A stretch of 18,739 nt of DNA, from assembly GCA_002403895.1 (NCBI GenBank), contig DHIQ01000261.1:16862-35600 (forward strand), written 5' to 3'. Below the pieces are notes generated by a model. It saw nothing but the letters and a program-made list of their open reading frames with translations. It was not told the DNA's origin and made no database searches. Below are positions 1-6,365 of this stretch, piece after piece. The position numbers were made by a program, and so were the translations under genes. Origin of the DNA: Candidatus Neomicrothrix sp. UBA4742 (lineage in GTDB: Bacteria > Actinomycetota > Acidimicrobiia > Acidimicrobiales > Acidimicrobilacustridaceae). The first letter of the stretch is position 1, and each line of letters starts with the position of its first letter.

Positions 1-407
1 CCGTCCAGCGGCCCGAGATCCTGATCGCCGGGCGCGCTGGAGCACTGAGGGGCACCGGGCTTGGTCCCGTCGATCACCACCTGGTTGCGATCCATGCCCC
101 GGAGATGCAGTCCCGCGGTGGTGATGAGCACCGCCGCCCCCGCCTCGGTGGCATTCGGCTGGTGGTCCATCTGCTCGTGGTAGTCACCCGGACCGACCAG
201 CACCCAGTCACCCGGTTGGGCCGCGCTCACCGCGTCGGCGATCGTGGCGTACTGCCCGGCGATGCCGTTCCACGTTCCCACCCGGAGCACGTGCGGGTCG
301 GCAGCTGCGGTCGGCGAACTGAGGATCGGGACCACCGCCACGGCCGTCACCATCGCCCCGACGGCCACCAGCCAGATCAGCCGTCGATGCCCTCGCTCGT
401 TCCTCAT
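1..407 (-). CDS. Secreted right-handed beta-helix (pectate-lyase-fold) protein, C-terminus beyond window
   Basis: An open frame runs from ATG at 407 leftwards off the window edge with no stop (135 complete codons visible). An AAGGGGG Shine-Dalgarno-like stretch lies 5 nt before the ATG. The N-terminus is a signal peptide: basic residues (MRNERGHRR), a hydrophobic stretch of about 20 residues, then an Ala-rich cleavage region near residue 35. The mature part starts with a beta-helix entry pattern: residues around 51-75 read YATIADAVSAAQPGDWVLV, followed by GPGDYHEQ. This matches the 'I..Av..A.pGD.v.v.pG.Y.E' signature of parallel beta-helix proteins (pectate lyase-like fold). Such proteins are usually exported carbohydrate-active or surface proteins; the substrate cannot be told from this fragment. 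It diverges from marR, sharing the 135-bp gap. A TACGAT box (441-436, minus) could be its -10, but I see no good -35. Confidence 0.72.
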   Translation of the reverse strand, partial: MRNERGHRRLIWLVAVGAMVTAVAVVPILSSPTAAADPHVLRVGTWNGIAGQYATIADAVSAAQPGDWVLVGPGDYHEQMDHQPNATEAGAAVLITTAGLHLRGMDRNQVVIDGTKPGAPQCSSAPGDQDLGPLD

Positions 408-468
408 GGAGCCCCCTTGGCCAGCGAACGACTTCATCGTAGGACGCCAAACGTCTCATTGCCGGAGG

Positions 469-497
469 TTGGCACTCGACTTTTCGTTAGCTATGCT
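469..497 (+). promoter_or_regulatory. Sigma-70-type promoter of the marR-MFS operon
   Basis: TTGGCA (469-474, five of six matches to TTGACA) and TATGCT (492-497) are separated by exactly 17 nt. Transcription would start near 504, leaving a leader of about 39 nt before the marR ATG at 543. The -10 box lies inside the first inverted-repeat operator. Confidence 0.65.
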
Positions 498-500
498 AAG
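486..500. promoter_or_regulatory. MarR-type operator site 1 (overlaps -10 box)
   Basis: GTTAGC-TAT-GCTAAG is an inverted repeat with near-perfect 6-bp arms and a 3-nt centre (last base pair mismatched). It covers the -10 element, so a bound dimer would block RNA polymerase. Its arms are the same as those of site 2. Confidence 0.7.
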
Positions 501-506
501 GATGAG

Positions 507-521
507 GTTAGCAACGCTAAC
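507..521. promoter_or_regulatory. MarR-type operator site 2 (just downstream of start site)
   Basis: GTTAGC-AAC-GCTAAC is a perfect inverted repeat with 6-bp arms and a 3-nt centre. Its centre (514) is 21 bp from that of site 1 (493), two helical turns, which places two dimers on the same DNA face. It covers the predicted first transcribed bases. Confidence 0.7.
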
Positions 522-542
522 AAGATAGGGATCGAGCACCGC

Positions 543-989
543 ATGGCCCGACAGCTCACCACCACGCAGATCGACCAGGAGCTGGTCACCCGCACCCGAC
601 TCGCGGTGCTCCGCCTGGCTCGCCGGATGCGCCAGCAGTCCCACGCCGGGATCACGCCGTCCCAGCAATCGGCCCTCGCCGCCATCGAGCACGACGGCCC
701 CCTGACCCTCGGCGCCCTGGCCGCCATCGAGAACGTCCAACCGCCGTCCATCACCCGCATCGTGGCTGCCCTCGAAGAACAGGGCTACGTCGAGCGCACC
801 GCCGCGCCCCATGATCGCCGGGTCTCAACCGTAGGCATCGCCGCCAAGGGTCGCCGCGAACTCAAGGCCATCCGGAGCGAGCGCAATGCCTGGCTCAGCA
901 GCCGATTCGCCGAGCTCCACGCGGACGACCTGCGCCGCCTCGACGAGGCCCTCCCCGTCCTGGAGCGCATCTTCGGCCGTGACGCATGA
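543..989 (+). CDS. MarR-family transcriptional regulator
   Basis: This 148-residue protein has the size and layout of MarR repressors: an N-terminal dimerisation helix (residues 1-35), a winged helix-turn-helix (about 40-105, including ITPSQQSALAAIE, LTLGALAAIENVQPPSITRIVAALEEQGYVER, and the wing with DRR at about 97-99), and a C-terminal dimerisation helix. The frame is open far upstream, but ATG 543 is chosen because MarR proteins start here and the promoter and operators lie just before it. The SD is weak (AGGGA about 14 nt upstream). The stop overlaps the next gene's start (ATGA at 986-989), so the two are translationally coupled. Two inverted repeats over the promoter suggest autorepression, relieved by an unknown ligand, possibly a substrate of the neighbouring exporter. 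Confidence 0.92.
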   Translation: MARQLTTTQIDQELVTRTRLAVLRLARRMRQQSHAGITPSQQSALAAIEHDGPLTLGALAAIENVQPPSITRIVAALEEQGYVERTAAPHDRRVSTVGIAAKGRRELKAIRSERNAWLSSRFAELHADDLRRLDEALPVLERIFGRDA

Positions 990-2344
990 CCCGGGTGGAG
1001 GGTGCGGCCCGCACCACCTTCCGCTCGCTGCGTTCCCGGAACTACCGCCTGTACTTCGTCGGCCAGACCGTCTCGGTCAGCGGCACCTGGATGCAGAGCG
1101 TGGCCCTGGGCTGGCTCGTGCTCAGGATGACCGGCAGCGGCACCTGGCTCGGCCTCGTGATCGCCTGTCAGTTCCTGCCCATGCTCGTGCTCGGGCCGTT
1201 CGGCGGCGTCATTGCCGACCGGGTCGAGAAGCGTCGTTTCCTGATGGTCACCCAGGCCCTGGCCGGTGCCCTGGCCCTCGCCCTCGGCGTGCTGGTGGCC
1301 ACCGGGTCCGCCCAGCTGTGGATGGTGTTCGCCTTCGCCTTCACCGGGGGTGTGGTCAACGCCTTCGACACGCCGGCCCGCCAGACGTTCGTCTTCGAGA
1401 TGGTCGGACCCGAGCTCCTCCCCAACGCGGTGACGCTCAACAGCGTGCTCATGAACGGGTCGCGCATCGTCGGCCCCGCCATAGCCGGCGTCCTCATCGC
1501 CACCGTCGGGCTCGCGCCCTGCTTCATCATCAACGGCGTCAGCTACCTCGGCTGCATCGTCGCCCTCGTGCTCATGCGCCCCAGCGAGCTGACCCAGGTC
1601 GAGCCCCGACCCCGAGAGAAGGGCCAGTTGCGCGACGGCTTCCGCTACGTGTGGGCCAACCCCGCGCTGCGCACCCCCCTGTTGCTCATGGCCGCGGTGG
1701 GCACCCTCACCTACGAGTTCCAGATCAGCCTGCCCCTGGTGGCCCGCTTCACCTTCGGCGCCGGTGCCGGCGGCTATGGCCTCATGACGTCAGCCATGGC
1801 CATGGGTGCGGTCATGGGTGGCCTGGTCGTGGCCAACCGCGCCCGAGCCAGCCGCCGCAAGCTCGGCATCGCCGGCGTCGTGTTCGGCACCCTCGTGCTG
1901 GTCGCCAGCCTCATGCCCACCATCGGGGCCATGGTGCTGTGGCTCCCCCTCGTGGGGGCAGCGTCGGTGGCCTTCATCTCGATGTCCAACACCAACCTGC
2001 AACTGGCGGCCGCCCCGGACATGCGGGGCCGGGTGATGGCGCTGTACTCGGTAGCCTTCCTCGGCAGCACCCCCGTCGGTGGCCCCATCGTTGGTTGGGT
2101 CGGCCAGACCATCGGACCGCGGGCCGCGCTGGTGCTGGGCGGTGTCACCGCCGTGTCCGCTTCGCTCATCGCCTGGCGATCGCTGAACCGCCCCGCGCCG
2201 ATGATCCTGACCGACGCCCAGCTGGCCCAGGCGACGCATGACGCGGTCCTCGAGGCCGAGCTCTTGGATGCCGAGAAGGCCAGCTCCATCCCGGCTGATC
2301 CGATGATCGAAGAGCCCGAGCCAGCCGTTCCCATCGCCAGCTGA
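986..2344 (+). CDS. MFS exporter, EntS-like (MFS_3 family)
   Basis: This 452-residue integral membrane protein has the usual MFS length and hydrophobic pattern (about 12 segments). The N-terminus (FRSLRSRNYRLYFVGQTVS, then TWMQSVALGWLVL) is typical of the MFS_3 group that includes the enterobactin exporter EntS. The conserved cytoplasmic loop motif A is visible at residues 73-84 (GGVIADRVEKRR), between helices 2 and 3. A charged, non-membrane tail of about 40 residues follows helix 12. It is the second gene of the marR operon, starting in a 4-nt overlap, which fits a drug, siderophore or toxic-metabolite efflux pump induced through MarR. The transported compound cannot be inferred. Confidence 0.88.
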   Translation: MTRVEGAARTTFRSLRSRNYRLYFVGQTVSVSGTWMQSVALGWLVLRMTGSGTWLGLVIACQFLPMLVLGPFGGVIADRVEKRRFLMVTQALAGALALALGVLVATGSAQLWMVFAFAFTGGVVNAFDTPARQTFVFEMVGPELLPNAVTLNSVLMNGSRIVGPAIAGVLIATVGLAPCFIINGVSYLGCIVALVLMRPSELTQVEPRPREKGQLRDGFRYVWANPALRTPLLLMAAVGTLTYEFQISLPLVARFTFGAGAGGYGLMTSAMAMGAVMGGLVVANRARASRRKLGIAGVVFGTLVLVASLMPTIGAMVLWLPLVGAASVAFISMSNTNLQLAAAPDMRGRVMALYSVAFLGSTPVGGPIVGWVGQTIGPRAALVLGGVTAVSASLIAWRSLNRPAPMILTDAQLAQATHDAVLEAELLDAEKASSIPADPMIEEPEPAVPIAS

Positions 2345-2467
2345 GCGCGATTGCGGGGTCGCCGAGCGCATGACCCGACGCCGCTTCGGCGCCTGCCGAG
2401 CCAGTTCCGCCATCTGCCGGCTGGACCCTCACCAGCCAACGCAACCGCGGGTCGCCCAGCCCATGAA
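2345..2467. other. Convergent intergenic gap with weak hairpins
   Basis: This gap separates the ends of the MFS gene and the unknown minus-strand gene. It holds a 5-bp perfect stem-loop (CGCCG-CTT-CGGCG, 2379-2391) and an imperfect GGGTC/GACCC pair (2356-2376). No T-tract follows on either strand, so a Rho-independent terminator cannot be claimed. Confidence 0.3.
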
Positions 2468-3577
2468 TCAGGCGATGGGCAGGTAGTACTCAGCCTCGTC
2501 CTGGGGTGCTTCCTCGTCGCCTTTCACCGCGGAGAACAGCTCGTAGAGCGGCTCGGGGATATCCCGGGGGACGGTCCAGTCCAACTCGTCGGCCACCCCG
2601 GCGATCTCGGCGAACGGCCCCAGGAAGCTGAAGTACACGTACGCGCCGCAGCGGATCATCTCGTCGCGCGACATCTCGGCGATGGCCCGGTAGTGACGGG
2701 CCTGCACTGATCGGATGGATGCCACCAACTCATCGAGCCCGTCGAGCGGAACCGGCCGGAGCGAGCCATCGGGCGTGTCAGTGGTGAACAGACCGAACCC
2801 CACCAGGTGCTGAAGGTAGTCCTCGGGGGTGGTCTTGCAGCTACCGAAGTCGGTGGCCTGAATCTCCACACCATCGAGTACCAGCGCCGCAGTCAGGCTC
2901 CGGTAAGGAAGCTCGGCCGCCACGCCCGACCAAGAGAAGTCGCTCTGGGCCAGCTTGGTGAACTCACGCACCAGCAGGACCCGCCCATCGGGCAGTGCGT
3001 AGGGGCCGGTATCGGCGATGCCCGAGCGCGTATCGAACCACATCAGGAACAGGTGGTTGACCACCGTGGCGTTGAACCGGGTGAGCCGCGTCCGCTCCGC
3101 CTCATCGGCCACCGGGACGACTCCGGCCAAGAGCCTCTCGATGACCTCGCGGTCGAACGGCCGGCACCGGCCGTCGTCCCAGACCTGGCGGGTCCCGTCG
3201 GCCCGGTAGGCCTTGGCGGCCCTCTCCCAAAAATCGAGGACGGTGAAGGCGGCGGCGGGATCGTCGAGCGACGGATCGAGGCTGGTCATGATCTTGCGGC
3301 CGAGGAGCCAGAAGTTGGCGATCGACCACAGGTGGACCGAGTTGATCTCGGTGCCCGGTCGGTGACCGGCGAGAGCAATCTGCTCGGCCGGCATCGCCTC
3401 GTCGATCCGTCGCATCATGTCCGGATAGCGCAGAAACGCTTCGCAGCACCCAATGATGATGTAGGCGGTGACGGGAATCAGCTGCGAGCTGTACGAGGTG
3501 CGCTCGGCCGTGAGGGCCTGCGAGATGGGGCTGTGATAGGCGATCAGCCGGTTGGCGTCGGCCTTGTGGTCAGCCAC
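2468..3577 (-). CDS. Protein of unknown function, partner of a swivel-domain protein
   Basis: I do not recognise this 369-residue protein. It has no signal peptide and no convincing membrane segment, so it is probably cytoplasmic. Conserved-looking stretches are GHRPGTEINSVHLWSIANFW (about 71-90), a YALPDGRVLLVREFTKLAQSDFSW block (about 193-216), DFGSCKTTPEDYL (about 243-255) and YVYFSFLGPFAEIAGVADEL (about 313-332); the last 20 residues are acidic. I see no Walker A loop, ATP-grasp signature or PEP-binding motif. GTG at 3577 is chosen: it overlaps the end of the upstream swivel-domain gene by 8 nt and an AAGG lies about 10 nt before it. An ATG at 3625 would overlap that gene by 56 nt and has no SD. 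The overlap implies coupled translation, and so a joint role with the swivel protein. Confidence 0.85.
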   Translation of the reverse strand: MADHKADANRLIAYHSPISQALTAERTSYSSQLIPVTAYIIIGCCEAFLRYPDMMRRIDEAMPAEQIALAGHRPGTEINSVHLWSIANFWLLGRKIMTSLDPSLDDPAAAFTVLDFWERAAKAYRADGTRQVWDDGRCRPFDREVIERLLAGVVPVADEAERTRLTRFNATVVNHLFLMWFDTRSGIADTGPYALPDGRVLLVREFTKLAQSDFSWSGVAAELPYRSLTAALVLDGVEIQATDFGSCKTTPEDYLQHLVGFGLFTTDTPDGSLRPVPLDGLDELVASIRSVQARHYRAIAEMSRDEMIRCGAYVYFSFLGPFAEIAGVADELDWTVPRDIPEPLYELFSAVKGDEEAPQDEAEYYLPIA

Positions 3578-3911
3578 GGAGCACGCCTTGCGGGCCCGAG
3601 CAGTCCACCTCGACCTCGGTCCCATCGGTCGGGATGTTGCTCAGCTCACAGGCCATGATGCACGGCAACTGGAACTCCCGGCTGACGATGCCGATGTGGC
3701 TGCGCGACGTCCCCCCGGTGCACACCACCCCGGCCAGTTCGTGAAAGATCGGAGCGAGGAACGTGGCCCCCGCGTCGCGGACGAGCACGATCACCCCCTC
3801 GGCTCCGGCGTCCATCAGGTCGAGGACGTCGGGCGGGCCCTCCATCACCTTCCATCGGCCCCGCACCGGGGCGTGGTCAAACACCTTTTCCCCCTCACCG
3901 ATGTCATTCAT
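3570..3911 (-). CDS. Stand-alone PEP-utilizing enzyme mobile (phosphohistidine swivel) domain protein
   Basis: This 113-residue protein consists of little more than one swivel domain (the PF00391 type found inside PPDK, PEP synthase, enzyme I and rifampin phosphotransferase). The diagnostic part is residues 66-83 (GGTSRSHIGIVSREFQLP), matching the family pattern 'GG..SH..I..RE..iP'. His72 is the expected phosphorylated residue. There is one extra residue between GG and SH compared with the PPDK/PpsA pattern. In known enzymes this domain carries phosphate between an ATP-binding and a substrate-binding domain; here neither is fused to it. ATG 3911 has no SD but has TACAGT 8 nt upstream, suggesting a leaderless mRNA; GTG at 3884, preceded by GAGGGGG, is an alternative start. 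The gene overlaps the downstream unknown gene by 8 nt. Confidence 0.85.
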   Translation of the reverse strand: MNDIGEGEKVFDHAPVRGRWKVMEGPPDVLDLMDAGAEGVIVLVRDAGATFLAPIFHELAGVVCTGGTSRSHIGIVSREFQLPCIMACELSNIPTDGTEVEVDCSGPQGVLRG

Positions 3912-3919
3912 GGCGAGTG

Positions 3920-3925
3920 ACTGTA
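3920..3925 (-). promoter_or_regulatory. Probable leaderless -10 box of the swivel-domain gene
   Basis: TACAGT on the minus strand ends 8 nt before the ATG at 3911, and no SD is present. A TAnnnT box at this distance puts the transcription start at or next to the A of the ATG, as in actinobacterial leaderless genes. Confidence 0.5.
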
Positions 3926-3950
3926 CCGGTCCTGCCTCGGCCGGGGTCGC

Positions 3951-3956
3951 TAGCCT
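3951..3956 (+). promoter_or_regulatory. Probable leaderless -10 box of the SCP2-domain gene
   Basis: TAGCCT ends 8 nt before the ATG at 3965 and there is no SD. It is arranged back-to-back with the TACAGT box of the divergent gene; the two boxes are 25 bp apart. Confidence 0.45.
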
Positions 3957-3964
3957 GCCGGTCG

Positions 3965-4345
3965 ATGCCCGAGTTCCTCTCCCCCGGCTGGCTCGATGCC
4001 ATGAGCCGCGCCGCCGACGGCGCGATCGTGCCCGTGTTCGAGCCGTTGATCGTGGTGCAGCAGGTGGTGACCGACCCCGACCGGGCCGAGGTGGCGTGGT
4101 GGATCGAGCTCGGCGGCGGCACCATCGCCTTGCGCCCGGGCCGGACGGACTCGCCCACCGTCACCTTCACCCAGGACGCGGACACGGCGACGGCCATCAA
4201 CCGGGGCGTCCTCAGTGCCCAGGCGGCGTTCATGACCGGCCGCCTCCAGGTAAAAGGCGACGTGCAGGTTCTTCTCGATCGCCAGGAGGAGCTGCTCGGC
4301 GTCGAGGATGTCTTCGCCTCGATCCGGGCCTCCACCACGTACTGA
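3965..4345 (+). CDS. SCP2 sterol-carrier-like lipid-binding domain protein
   Basis: This 126-residue protein is a single SCP2 domain. The ending FMTGRLQVKGDVQVLLDRQEELL (residues about 90-112) is the family's characteristic final strand and helix, and the central region (VAWWIELGGGTIALRPG, then PTVTFTQDADT) fits its beta-sheet core. SCP2 domains bind hydrophobic ligands such as lipids or acyl-CoAs; stand-alone bacterial copies are common in actinobacteria and their ligands are mostly unknown. ATG 3965 is preferred over an in-frame upstream start at 3917, because the upstream extension has no family similarity and a TAGCCT box sits 8 nt before 3965. It is followed 2 nt later by the DNA glycosylase gene, so both are probably co-transcribed, with no obvious functional link. 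Confidence 0.85.
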   Translation: MPEFLSPGWLDAMSRAADGAIVPVFEPLIVVQQVVTDPDRAEVAWWIELGGGTIALRPGRTDSPTVTFTQDADTATAINRGVLSAQAAFMTGRLQVKGDVQVLLDRQEELLGVEDVFASIRASTTY

Positions 4346-4347
4346 CC

Positions 4348-5196
4348 ATGCCCGAACTCCCGGAGCTCCAAGCCCACGCTGAGCGGCTGACCGCGGCGTT
4401 CGCCGGTCGGGAGCTGAGCGGGTTCCGGGCCATCACCTTTACCGCCCTGAAGACGTATGCGCCCGCGCCCGATCAGGCGGTGGGCCACCCCCTGATCGGG
4501 GTGGGGCGCCGGGGAAAATACCTGCTGGCCGACTTCGGGGCCACCACCTTCGTCGTTCACCTCATGCAGGGCGGCCGGATCAAACCCGACGACAAACAGT
4601 CAGCCAGGCCACGCGGTGGCATTGCCCGCTGGACATTCGCCGACGGCTCGGCCCTACTGCTCACCGAGGCCGGGACGGAGAAGCGGGCCGGCGTCTGGGT
4701 CCGTGACCCGGCGTTCGACGGCGGTCTGGAAGGCCAGGAGCCATTGCTCAGCTTGGGGCCCGACGCCGACACGGTTGATGTCGCGGCGATGTCTGCCATC
4801 TGCGCGGCTCACTCGATGCGCCTCCACGGGTTGCTGCGCGACCAGCAGGCCCTGGCCGGGGTGGGCCGGCGCCTGGCCAACGAGATCTGCCACCGCGCCC
4901 AACTCTCCCCCTTCACCAACGTCGCCAAGCTCGACGCCGACCAGATCGAGCGGCTCACCGACGCCACGCACGCCTGCATCGCCGAATCGCTGACCTACGA
5001 ACGCAGCCGTGACGACATGAGCTCATCCAAGGAGCGGCCGGGTGCGGTGCATCACCGGGCCGGCGAGGCGTGCCCAGCCTGTGGAGACGTGGTGCGCGAG
5101 GTCGAATACACCCGCTACACGGTGAACTACTGCGCCACCTGCCAGACCGGCGGCAAGATCCTGGCCGACAACACCACCAGCAAGTTCCTCAAGTAG
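4348..5196 (+). CDS. Fpg/Nei-family DNA glycosylase/AP lyase, atypical
   Basis: This 282-residue protein starts with MPELPE, the family's catalytic N-terminus: Pro2 is the nucleophile after Met removal and Glu3 the acid. Lys57 (in RRGKYLL) matches the conserved DNA-contacting lysine. The helix-two-turn-helix lies around residues 162-190 (RDQQALAGVGRRLANEICHRA). A C-terminal zinc finger has Cys242, Cys245, Cys262 and Cys265. Two usual DNA-contact residues differ: the Asn of the GVGN motif is Arg174 here, and the zinc-finger Arg five residues before the third Cys is Tyr257 (Arg256 is adjacent). It probably removes oxidised bases and cuts the strand, but its specificity may differ from that of MutM. 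The start codon lies 2 nt after the SCP2 gene stop and has little SD, suggesting coupled translation. Confidence 0.88.
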   Translation: MPELPELQAHAERLTAAFAGRELSGFRAITFTALKTYAPAPDQAVGHPLIGVGRRGKYLLADFGATTFVVHLMQGGRIKPDDKQSARPRGGIARWTFADGSALLLTEAGTEKRAGVWVRDPAFDGGLEGQEPLLSLGPDADTVDVAAMSAICAAHSMRLHGLLRDQQALAGVGRRLANEICHRAQLSPFTNVAKLDADQIERLTDATHACIAESLTYERSRDDMSSSKERPGAVHHRAGEACPACGDVVREVEYTRYTVNYCATCQTGGKILADNTTSKFLK

Positions 5197-5199
5197 CGG

Positions 5200-5220
5200 C
5201 CACCGGCTCCGCCTCGGTGG
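5200..5220. terminator. Inverted repeat between convergent glycosylase and mdh genes
   Basis: CCACCG (5200-5205) and CGGTGG (5215-5220) form a perfect 6-bp stem with a 9-nt loop, 4 nt past the glycosylase stop. It sits between convergent genes, so it could end transcription both ways, but there is no T-tract and the call is tentative. The rest of the gap to 5278 is G-rich with nothing else recognisable. Confidence 0.3.
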
Positions 5221-5278
5221 AGGGGGCCGGGCGCCGGGAGGCCGCCACATCGAGGGCAAGAAGGGTCAGCTCCATGGC

Positions 5279-6265
5279 TCAGAGCAGGCCGAGCTCGGCA
5301 ACGGTGTCACGTTCCTCGACGAGCTCGGCGACCGAGGCATCGATCTTGGCCCGGGAGTAGTCGCCGTGCTCGAGGCCTTGGACAATCGAGTACTCACCAT
5401 CGGCGCACGTCACCGGGAACGACGACATGAGTCCCTCGGGCACGCCGTAGCTCCCGCCGCTGGGCAAGGCCATGGAAACCCAGTCACCGTCGACCGTACC
5501 CGTCACCCAGGTGTGGACGTGGTCGATGGCGGCATTGGCAGCAGAGGCCGCACTGGACAGGCCCCGTGCCTCGATGATGGCGGCGCCCCGCTGCTGCACG
5601 GTGGGCAAGAAGACCTCGTCGAGCCAGGTCTGGTCACCGATCAGGTCGGCTGCATCCTTTCCGTTGACCCTGGCGTGGAACAGATCCGGGTACTGGGTGG
5701 CCGAGTGGTTGCCCCAGATGGTCATGCGGGTGATGTCGTTGACGGTGATGCCGGTCTTGGCCGCCAGCTGGGCGATGGCCCGGTTGTGGTCGAGGCGGGT
5801 CATAGCCGTGAACCGCCCGTTGGGGATGTTCGGCGCGTTGTTCATGGCGATGAGGGCGTTGGTATTGGCCGGGTTGCCCACCACCAAGATGCGCACATCG
5901 TCGGCCGCGTTGTCGCTCAAGGCCTTGCCCTGCACCGTGAAGATGGCGCCGTTGGCCTCGAGCAGATCCTTGCGCTCCATGCCCTTCGAGCGGGGCCGGG
6001 AGCCGACGAGCAGGGCGTAGTTCACGTCACCGAAGGCCACGTTGGGGTCGTCGGTCTGCACGATGCCGGCCAGCAGCGGAGACGCGCAGTCCTCGAGTTC
6101 CATGGCCACGCCCTTGAGCGCGTCCAGCGCCGGGGTGATCTCCAGCAGCTGGAGGATCACTGGCTGGTCGGCGCCGAGCAGGGCACCGCTGGCGATGCGG
6201 AAGAGGAGGCTATAGCCGATCTGGCCGGCGGCCCCGGTGACGGCGACGCGGACGGGAGTCTTCAC
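5279..6265 (-). CDS. mdh: Malate dehydrogenase
   Basis: This 328-residue enzyme is full length for bacterial malate dehydrogenase; it interconverts malate and oxaloacetate with NAD in the cytoplasmic TCA cycle. The N-terminal NAD-binding glycine motif is [12 protein letters not shown] (residues 9-20), typical of the cytosolic-type MDH group. The mobile active-site loop [14 protein letters not shown] carries Arg92 and Arg98 for substrate carboxylates. Asp159 (TRLDHNRA) and His187 (WGNHSATQ) form the proton relay. The start is GTG at 6265, with an AGGAG SD 11-12 nt upstream. A TAGATT box (6310-6305, minus) is a possible -10 with a weak -35. It diverges from the aminotransferase gene and converges on the DNA glycosylase. 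Isocitrate dehydrogenase at the right edge is the only other classical TCA-cycle gene here. Confidence 0.96.
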   Translation of the reverse strand: MKTPVRVAVTGAAGQIGYSLLFRIASGALLGADQPVILQLLEITPALDALKGVAMELEDCASPLLAGIVQTDDPNVAFGDVNYALLVGSRPRSKGMERKDLLEANGAIFTVQGKALSDNAADDVRILVVGNPANTNALIAMNNAPNIPNGRFTAMTRLDHNRAIAQLAAKTGITVNDITRMTIWGNHSATQYPDLFHARVNGKDAADLIGDQTWLDEVFLPTVQQRGAAIIEARGLSSAASAANAAIDHVHTWVTGTVDGDWVSMALPSGGSYGVPEGLMSSFPVTCADGEYSIVQGLEHGDYSRAKIDASVAELVEERDTVAELGLL

Positions 6266-6365
6266 GGTGCTCGCTGCTCCTGTGAGAGGTTCGATGTCGG
6301 TTCGAATCTATCCACCCGCCTCGGCGAGCCCGAAATCCCGAGCCCTGCTCTGCCATGCTCACGTC

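Noticed and set aside
105..542. Upstream extension of the marR frame
   Set aside because: The extra 146 residues have no family similarity, and they cover the promoter, the operators and the divergent gene on the other strand.
886..2241. A 451-residue frame overlapping the MFS gene on the same strand
   Set aside because: Arg/Pro/His-rich out-of-frame product; the MFS frame has proper membrane segments and motif A.
3578..3625. Longer start (ATG 3625) for the unknown 369-residue protein
   Set aside because: It has no SD and would overlap the swivel gene by 56 nt; GTG 3577 gives a conventional short overlap.
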